A stretch of 64,000 nucleotides of DNA from the NCBI RefSeq assembly GCF_000826545.1, contig NZ_CDME01000005.1, positions 170,428 through 234,427 on the forward strand, written 5' to 3'. A program made the translations under genes and the position numbers. The stretch's first letter is position 1; each line of letters starts with the position of its first letter. Source of the stretch: Kibdelosporangium sp. MJ126-NF4. Lineage in GTDB: Bacteria > Actinomycetota > Actinomycetes > Mycobacteriales > Pseudonocardiaceae. The notes beneath the pieces are model-generated. The model was not told where the DNA came from. It searched no databases and worked only from the letters and a program-made list of their open reading frames with translations. Below are positions 58,736 through 64,000 of this stretch, one piece after another.

Positions 58736-59220
58736 TCGGGCTGGTGTGGGCGCAGTCGGCCAACGGCGTCATCGGCCGTGACGGCACGCTGCCCTGGCAC
58801 CTGCCGGAGGACATGAAGCACTTCCGCGCCCTGACCGCGGGCGCGACCGTGCTGATGGGCCGCCGCACGTGGGAGTCGCTGCCACCACGCTTCCGGCCGT
58901 TGCCCGGCAGGCGCAACCTCGTGCTGTCCCGCATCCCACAGGAGGGCGCGGAGACCTTCGCGGATCTGTCGCAGGCGCTGGCCGCCGTGCCCGGGGACGT
59001 GTGGGTGATCGGTGGTGAGGCTGTGTACCGGGCCGCGCTGCCGTTCGCGGACCGGGTCGTGGTCACCGAGATCCGGGAGCCCTTCGACGGTGACACGCAC
59101 GCGCCGGACGTGGGTCGCCCGCCGGACTCCACCGGCGAATGGCACGAATCGTCGACCGGGCTGCATTACCGCATCCTGACCTGGGAAGAGAGTGGCCCAC
59201 CGCCGGGCAACCGCATATAG
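58732..59220 (+). CDS. folA: Dihydrofolate reductase
   Basis: A GTG start at 58732 overlaps the thyA stop (GTGTGA) and gives 162 residues. The signatures are clear: [20 protein letters not shown], then [12 protein letters not shown], which includes the substrate-binding acidic residue and [21 protein letters not shown] is the NADPH-binding part, and [12 protein letters not shown] is the GG cis-peptide motif. It reduces dihydrofolate with NADPH, restoring the cofactor spent by ThyA. It has no unusual insert; trimethoprim-type inhibitors should fit in principle. Confidence 0.97.
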   Translation: MIGLVWAQSANGVIGRDGTLPWHLPEDMKHFRALTAGATVLMGRRTWESLPPRFRPLPGRRNLVLSRIPQEGAETFADLSQALAAVPGDVWVIGGEAVYRAALPFADRVVVTEIREPFDGDTHAPDVGRPPDSTGEWHESSTGLHYRILTWEESGPPPGNRI

Positions 59221-59228
59221 TGAGTTCA

Positions 59229-59846
59229 ATGGTTACTCTCGGCGTGCCCCGGCCCCGGCCTCCCTGGCAGGACGCCCACTTCGTCGGCGGCCACCCGGCG
59301 CTGGACCTCACGAACACCGTCTTCAACCGCAAACACCCGCCTGAGGACGGCGAACTGCTGAAGACGTCCGCGGACGTCGTGAGCTGGTGCGCCTCGGTGG
59401 GATTGTTCGACGTGGGGTTGTTCGACGAGGTGCCGCAGGTGTCCGAGAACGGCCTCGTGTCGGACGTGCGGGCTGTCCGCGACCACGCGTGGGCCGTGTT
59501 CGACGCGGTCGTGCGAAATGCGGCGGTGCCAAGCAAGTCGTTCGGTGTCCTGCTCGAACGCGCGGGAACGGGTGTGCGCGCCGAGCACGTTCAGCCGGAC
59601 GGTCCGTCGCTCGAGCGTTTCACCGCGGACTGGACCGCTCCCGGCGCGATCCCCGCAGTGTTGTCGTTGCTGGCGGTGCGGGCGCTGTTCACTCTTCCCG
59701 CTGAGCGCATCCGGGCCTGCGGGCGATGCGGCTGGCTCTTCCTGGATTCCTCGCGGGGTGGACGTCGCCGCTGGTGCAGCATGAGCACGTGCGGGAACCG
59801 GGAGAAGGCCAGTCGGCACCGTCAGGTCGAACGCGCCGCCGACTGA
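59229..59846 (+). CDS. CGNR zinc-finger / ABATE-domain transcriptional regulator
   Basis: ATG 59229 gives 205 residues; the frame is open further upstream but overlaps folA. The N-terminal ABATE domain has FVGGHPALDLTNTVFNRKHP, then LKTSADVVSWCASVGLF. The C-terminal zinc finger is RACGRCGWLFLDSSRGGRRR, then WCSMSTCGNREKASRH, with four Cys and the CGNR motif. These actinobacterial proteins are thought to bind DNA. The close spacing to folA (8 bases) may mean co-transcription, although the functions are unrelated. Confidence 0.9.
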   Translation: MVTLGVPRPRPPWQDAHFVGGHPALDLTNTVFNRKHPPEDGELLKTSADVVSWCASVGLFDVGLFDEVPQVSENGLVSDVRAVRDHAWAVFDAVVRNAAVPSKSFGVLLERAGTGVRAEHVQPDGPSLERFTADWTAPGAIPAVLSLLAVRALFTLPAERIRACGRCGWLFLDSSRGGRRRWCSMSTCGNREKASRHRQVERAAD

Positions 59847-59856
59847 CCGGCCCGCG

Positions 59857-60450
59857 TCAGCCGCCGACGAGCTCGCGCCGCATGATCGGTCGATCCGCGC
59901 GTGGGCGAGCCACTTCGACGAATCCGGCGTCGAGGAAGGCGCTGGCGATCCCGGTCATCGCCGTGTCCGCGCCCGCTCGTTTCCCCTCGCGGGGTTCGAT
60001 CGGGTAGCCCTCGGCGAGCGTGTACCCCTCGCCCGCCGCGTAGTCGCAGACGGCGTCGAGGATGCCCGGCAACAGGCCGGAACCTCGGTGTTTCCGGTGG
60101 ACGAGGACGCACGTGATCGCGCAGACCGGTTGATCGTCCACGCGGGCGAGCAGCCGTGAGCGCTCCAGCCTCGGGAACTCGTCGCGGGCCCCGAGTGAAC
60201 ACCACGCCATCGGCTCATCAGCCTGGTAGACAACAACACCGGGTGCGGTCCTGCGCTGGGCGAGCGTGCGCATCGCCTTCTTGTTGCCCTCGCCCTTCCC
60301 GACCATCCATTCCTCGATGGACAGTCGCCAGTGCATGCACCAGCACCCGCGGGCGCCTCCGTTGGCGCCCATCACCTTTTCGAAGTCGCTCCGGGTCTCC
60401 CGGGACAACTCCCGTACGGTCAGAGACGTGCTACGAGTAACCATAAACAT
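59857..60450 (-). CDS. GNAT-family N-acetyltransferase
   Basis: From ATG 60450 the protein has 197 residues; ATG 60444 is an alternative. The core motifs are CAITCVLVHRKHRGSGLLPG (with R-x-x-G-x-G-like HRGSG) and LDAVCDYAAGEGYTLAEGYP. An unusual Cys/His/Trp cluster near the N-terminus (GCWCMHWRLS) recalls the GNAT subgroup that carries a C-W-C motif. The substrate is unknown. It converges with the CGNR gene ten bases away. Confidence 0.85.
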   Translation of the reverse strand: MFMVTRSTSLTVRELSRETRSDFEKVMGANGGARGCWCMHWRLSIEEWMVGKGEGNKKAMRTLAQRRTAPGVVVYQADEPMAWCSLGARDEFPRLERSRLLARVDDQPVCAITCVLVHRKHRGSGLLPGILDAVCDYAAGEGYTLAEGYPIEPREGKRAGADTAMTGIASAFLDAGFVEVARPRADRPIMRRELVGG

Positions 60451-60545
60451 GCATTTTACAGGTTAGCATGCTGAGGAAAGATCTCCATTGACCACCGGGC
60501 CGGTCGGGCAATACGTTCGGCACGGTCGGTGTCAAGGAGGACGCC

Positions 60546-62243
60546 ATGTGTGAGCACCACAGTTTCGGGTCGGCAAGCGCGGGATTGACCAGGGCGCAGT
60601 TCCTCAAGCTGATGGGACTGATGGCGGGATCATTGGCCGCGTGCAGCGCCCCGGCGCCCCCGGCGGGCGCGGTGGAGCCCGTCCTGATCGACAACGTCCG
60701 CGGATACACGATCGTCGACGGGCAGGTGCGCAGGTTCAGCAGCCTGCTGGTCAGCGCCGACGGACGGGTCTCCGCACTGGACCCCGGCAACGCGGACGGC
60801 GCACGGAGAGTCGACGGCCGGGGCCGGGTCTGCCTGCCGGGGCTGCACGACGCACACGGCCACATCTGGCGGCTCGGGGCGAAGGCCACCGAACTCGACC
60901 TGACCGGCACCCGCTCGCTCGACGAGGCGCTGGCGGCGCTGCGGCGCTACGCCGGTGAACACCCGGACCGGGCATGGGTTCTGGGCCGAGGGTGGAACGA
61001 GGTGATCTGGGGGCTGGGCCGGTTGCCGACCGCCGCCGACCTGGACCGTGTCGTCAGTGACCGTCCGGTGTGGCTGGTGCGGGTCGACGGCCACGCGGCC
61101 GTGACCAACACCGCTGGGCTCCGGGCGGCCGCGGTGGCGGCGGGAACGACCGCGCCACCCGGCGGCGAGATCGTGCGCGGACCGGACGGCCAGCCGACCG
61201 GTGCGTTCATCGACGCCGCGATGTCCCTGGTCGCGGGCAAACTGCCGCCGCTGACCGAACGCGACCACCGGGAACGGTTGCAGGCGGCGCAACAGCGGTT
61301 GAACAAGGTCGGTGTCACGTCGGCCAGCGACGCCGGGACAGACTCCGCCGAACTCGTCGTCCTGCGCGAGCAGGCCGCCGCGCTGACCGTGCGCGTCAAC
61401 GCCTTCCTGACGTGGAACGCGTTCACCGAGGTGGGTTCCGCTGTGCGCACCGACTCCGCGGCGGACGACCTGCTCCGGATCCGCACCGTCAAGCTCTACG
61501 TCGACGGGGCGCTGGGCAGCCGTGGCGCGGCTTTGCTGGAGCCCTACAGCGACGCGGGCGGCGGCAAAGGACTGCTCCAGATCGACCCGCCGGAGTTGGA
61601 GAGCCGGATGCGGCGGATCGTCGACGCCGGATACCAGTGTGCCGTGCACGCCATCGGGGACGGCGGCAACAGGCTGGTGCTGGACACCTATGAGCGGATC
61701 CCGCGCGGCCAGATGCGCCACCGCATCGAGCACGCCCAGGTGCTCGCCCTGTCGGACATCCCACGGTTGCGCAGCCTCGACCTGATCGCGTCGATGCAAC
61801 CCGTGCACGCCACCGAGGACATGAACATGGCCGAGAACCGGGTCGGCGCGGCCCGGATTGCGGGTGCGTACGCCTGGCGGACGCTGCTCGACCAGGGCAC
61901 GGTGATCGCGGCGGGCTCGGACTTCCCGGTGTCGCCGGAGAACCCGTTCGACGGGATGCACGCGGCGGTCACCCGCACCGACCGGGACGGCAAACCGGCT
62001 GGCGGATGGTATCCGGCGCAGGGGATGACTCCGGTCGAGGCGTTGCGGGCGTTCACGTGGAGCGCGGCGTACGCCGCACACCAGGAACGGGTGCTCGGCT
62101 CACTGGAACCGGGCAAGCACGCCGATTTCATCCTCGTCGACCAGGATCCGTTCGCCCTGGACACCGGCCGGGCGCTCTGGCAGACGGAGGTGTTGCAGAC
62201 CTGGCTCGGCGGCCGCCGGGTGGGCGAATATGGTCAACTGTGA
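60546..62243 (+). CDS. Lipoprotein amidohydrolase, YtcJ-like (amidohydro_3)
   Basis: This 565-residue protein starts at ATG 60546 after AAGGAGG. The N-terminus is a lipoprotein signal, AQFLKLMGLMAGSLAACSAP with the lipobox LAAC at about residues 30-33, so it is probably anchored outside the membrane; TRAQFLK is reminiscent of a Tat motif but has one Arg only. The metal site includes HDAHGHIW, VKLYVDGALGSRGAA, CAVHAIGDGG, RHRIEHAQ and AAGSDFPVSPENPF. YtcJ-type enzymes hydrolyse amides or related bonds. The stop overlaps the next gene (GTGA), which ties it to the SagB locus. Confidence 0.9.
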   Translation: MCEHHSFGSASAGLTRAQFLKLMGLMAGSLAACSAPAPPAGAVEPVLIDNVRGYTIVDGQVRRFSSLLVSADGRVSALDPGNADGARRVDGRGRVCLPGLHDAHGHIWRLGAKATELDLTGTRSLDEALAALRRYAGEHPDRAWVLGRGWNEVIWGLGRLPTAADLDRVVSDRPVWLVRVDGHAAVTNTAGLRAAAVAAGTTAPPGGEIVRGPDGQPTGAFIDAAMSLVAGKLPPLTERDHRERLQAAQQRLNKVGVTSASDAGTDSAELVVLREQAAALTVRVNAFLTWNAFTEVGSAVRTDSAADDLLRIRTVKLYVDGALGSRGAALLEPYSDAGGGKGLLQIDPPELESRMRRIVDAGYQCAVHAIGDGGNRLVLDTYERIPRGQMRHRIEHAQVLALSDIPRLRSLDLIASMQPVHATEDMNMAENRVGAARIAGAYAWRTLLDQGTVIAAGSDFPVSPENPFDGMHAAVTRTDRDGKPAGGWYPAQGMTPVEALRAFTWSAAYAAHQERVLGSLEPGKHADFILVDQDPFALDTGRALWQTEVLQTWLGGRRVGEYGQL

Positions 62244-62611
62244 CCGATGCCGTGGACGTCCTGAGGTCCTTTCCCTGGCTGGCGCAACTGCCGGGCCCGT
62301 TGCTGCATCGGTTGGACTGGGCGGAGTTCCGTGTCCCCACCGAGACGGTCGCGCAGGCCATCGAGCGTCTCCAGGCAGCCACCGGACATCTGGTGATGAG
62401 CTACCGCCGTGGCCTGATCGGTCGTGTCGACCACGGTGCCGTCCAGTTGTGTGAGCTGATCGAACCGGCGACGATCTCCGCCGCCGACGCGGTGGTGCTC
62501 GCGGAGCTGGAAGGGATCGTCGCGGCTCACGGCGCCTGCCTGGTCCTGTACCGCAACCCACTGCGTCTCAGTCGTCCGGGCGCGGTCTGCGGTCAGTGGC
62601 CGCCTGTGTGA
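62240..62611 (+). CDS. Hypothetical protein, 123 residues, upstream of the SagB-type gene
   Basis: A GTG at 62240 overlaps the amidohydrolase stop, giving 123 residues. I do not recognise the family. The sequence begins TDAVDVLRSFPWLAQLPGPL, continues with a helical part and RVDHGAVQLCELIEPATISA, and ends Pro/Arg-rich. It holds two Cys and no signal peptide. It is too long and evenly composed to be an obvious RiPP precursor. Its place between the amidohydrolase and the SagB-type oxidase suggests shared expression. Confidence 0.6.
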   Translation: MTDAVDVLRSFPWLAQLPGPLLHRLDWAEFRVPTETVAQAIERLQAATGHLVMSYRRGLIGRVDHGAVQLCELIEPATISAADAVVLAELEGIVAAHGACLVLYRNPLRLSRPGAVCGQWPPV

Positions 62612-62652
62612 GTGGCCCAGGGTGGCGCCGCGGAGACAGAGGTGATTCGCTG

Positions 62653-64000
62653 GTGAAGGACACTGCCGTGACAGAGATGATCGGGCTTCGCCCTGGGGTA
62701 CGCAGCGTGGTGTCCGACGATGGCGAGCTGTTCCTGGTCGCGTGGCCCTACGACGGTTCCCTCGGCCGGGCCAGCGATCGCAAGCAGGCCGCTGTGGCGC
62801 GCCTCGCGGCTGGCCCGGTGTCGGTCGACGAACTGGGCTCTGTGGTCGGCGACGACGGTGAGCTACGGGAGTTGCTCGAACGACTCCTGTCAGGACAGTG
62901 GGTCTACCACACGGTGCTGGAAGGCGAGAGTCCTCAGTACACGGTCCGGCCCACGGGCGCGCGTCGCCCGCGTCGAACCGGAACGCGTCCACGGGCCGTG
63001 ACGCTGTCCAGATTCGCCTCCCTGAGACGAGAAGCGCACGACATGGCGTTGTCGTCACCGCTTTCCGGCAGCGTCGTCCTTGTCCACGAACCTGAACTGC
63101 TGGCTGTGATGGGCATACTCACGCGGCCGTCGGCACCCGGCTCTCGGAGCGTTGTCGAGCGCCTGCTGGATGACCTGTGGCGCGAGGGTTACCTGGTGGA
63201 CAGTGCGGCCACCGAGGACAGTGAGTTCCGCCTGGCGCAGTGGAGTGAGCACGAACTGGCTTTCCACGCCGCGAGTCGGCAGCCGTACGGGCTGGCCCGG
63301 CAGGGAGGCTTCGGCGCCACCGAGTGGGCGGCCGGGCGGTTCGATCCGCTTCCGGCGCGGCGGGAGCCCTTCAGCGGCGAGGCCATCGCTCTGCCCGCGC
63401 CCGACATGGAACGTCTGGTCCGCGAGGACATTTCGATGACCCGAGCGTTGGAAACCCGCCGTTCACAACGTGAGTACGACGACGAGCACCCCATCACCCT
63501 GCGGCAGTTGGGCGAGTTTCTCCACAGGTGTGCGCATGTGCGATCGGTGGACGCGACGACCGGGACCTCCACGCGGCCCAGCCCGTCCGGCGGCGGCCTG
63601 CACGAGCTGGAGATCTACCCGGTCACGCGACTGGTGTCCGGCCTGGACAACGGGATCCACCACTACGACCCCTTCGGTCATCGGCTCGAACGTGTGCCCG
63701 CCACACCGGCGGCGGCCCGGCTACTACTGGAACACGCCACCCTGGCCATGGGGAAACGCACCACGCCTCAGGTACTCCTCATCATCACGGCACGGTTCGG
63801 CCGGACCATGGCGAAGTACGAGTCCATGGCCTACGCGTTGACGCTCAAGAACGTCGGCGCGTTGCAGCAGACGATGTACCTCGTCGCCACCGCGATGGGC
63901 CTGGCGCCGTGTGCCGTCGAGGCCGGAGCCCCGGATGTCTTCGCCGCGGCCACCGGCATCGACCACGTCGTCGAGTCACCGGTCGGCGAGTTCGCGCTGG
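62653..64000 (+). CDS. SagB/ThcOx-type FMN-dependent oxidase, partial at the window edge
   Basis: I read this frame directly: GTG 62653, eight bases after AGAGGTGA, opens at least 449 codons that run off the right edge. The N-terminal ~250 residues contain winged-helix-like segments (PVSVDELGSVVGDDGELREL). The nitroreductase-like SagB domain starts near 258: TRALETRRSQREYDDEHPIT binds FMN, RPSPSGGGLHELEIYPVTRL and GIHHYDPFGHRLERVP follow, and NVGALQQTMYLVATAMGLAP is the core helix. SagB-type enzymes oxidise azolines to thiazoles or oxazoles in RiPPs, or serve related oxidations. The cyclodehydratase and precursor genes, if any, would lie to the right. Confidence 0.88.
   Translation, partial: MKDTAVTEMIGLRPGVRSVVSDDGELFLVAWPYDGSLGRASDRKQAAVARLAAGPVSVDELGSVVGDDGELRELLERLLSGQWVYHTVLEGESPQYTVRPTGARRPRRTGTRPRAVTLSRFASLRREAHDMALSSPLSGSVVLVHEPELLAVMGILTRPSAPGSRSVVERLLDDLWREGYLVDSAATEDSEFRLAQWSEHELAFHAASRQPYGLARQGGFGATEWAAGRFDPLPARREPFSGEAIALPAPDMERLVREDISMTRALETRRSQREYDDEHPITLRQLGEFLHRCAHVRSVDATTGTSTRPSPSGGGLHELEIYPVTRLVSGLDNGIHHYDPFGHRLERVPATPAAARLLLEHATLAMGKRTTPQVLLIITARFGRTMAKYESMAYALTLKNVGALQQTMYLVATAMGLAPCAVEAGAPDVFAAATGIDHVVESPVGEFAL

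Noticed and set aside
1..64000. tRNA, rRNA, riboswitch, transposase or integrase genes
   Set aside because: I looked for cloverleaf T-loop words, long rRNA-like stretches and transposase motifs such as DDE or Tyr recombinase boxes, and saw none that hold up.

Overview
The window is high-GC DNA with GTG and TTG starts, GGAGG-type ribosome sites, very short gene overlaps (ATGA or GTGA), and Actinobacteria-typical families: a DUF574 methyltransferase, a PopR/ClgR-like regulator with paired ClpP, a GAF-SpoIIE phosphatase, a DUF4383 protein, a CGNR zinc-finger protein, TPR-CHAT and P450 genes. It looks like the chromosome of a filamentous actinomycete. The order Pseudonocardiales is my inference; no rRNA or tRNA gene is present to settle it.

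Layout. 1-6.3 kb: a truncated bacterial-type PARG (DUF2263), a SAM methyltransferase, an overlapping operon of ECF sigma factor, PAS/degenerate GGDEF-EAL protein and class III cyclase-like protein, then a MoaF-family gene. 6.3-7.8 kb: no credible gene, but an elaborate repeat island (two mutually inverted ~135 bp hairpin elements, a 17-bp-period tract and an 8-bp tandem repeat). 7.8-9.4 kb: a PopR-like regulator ending in Ala-Ala beside a two-gene clpP operon, one member of which lacks the catalytic serine. 9.8-22 kb: a PrpF-family isomerase with an MFS carrier, a 5'-truncated SDR with an enoyl-CoA hydratase, an operon of nucleotidyltransferase, BON protein and phosphoesterase, a YbdK-type ligase, a PLP decarboxylase, a zinc alcohol dehydrogenase, and a SpoIIE phosphatase.

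21-32 kb: acyl-CoA catabolism. A MaoC hydratase faces a co-directional operon of thiolase, SRPBCC protein, SDR, fused double acyl-CoA dehydrogenase, acyl-CoA ligase and SDR. A divergent AraC regulator and a Baeyer-Villiger-type monooxygenase complete the locus. The same ~47 bp element lies just upstream of both the thiolase operon and the monooxygenase gene, so the AraC protein probably controls both. 32.8-37.8 kb: a GntR repressor, with a perfect 20 bp palindrome, divergent from a catabolic operon (amidohydrolase, MFS, FAH hydrolase, PuuE-like deacetylase). 37.7-43.2 kb: P450 with a membrane protein, an aldo-keto reductase behind a MerR-type promoter, a LysR regulator and a secreted serine protease.

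43.5-46.1 kb is the most striking part: a compact lpxA-lpxD-lpxC operon whose products keep the catalytic residues of the first three lipid A enzymes, in an apparent Gram-positive. Together they should make a UDP-2,3-diacylglucosamine-like molecule. The later lipid A genes (lpxH, lpxB, lpxK, waaA) are absent from the window. 46.1-58 kb: a GNAT, a GntR regulator with a 1464-residue TPR-CHAT protein, an AurF-like diiron oxygenase/TetR pair, a secreted trypsin-fold protease, transporters and small unknowns. 57.9-59.2 kb: thyA-folA behind a perfect 20 bp hairpin. 59.2-64 kb: CGNR regulator, GNAT, lipoprotein amidohydrolase, a small unknown and a SagB-type oxidase cut by the window edge, which may be the start of a RiPP cluster.
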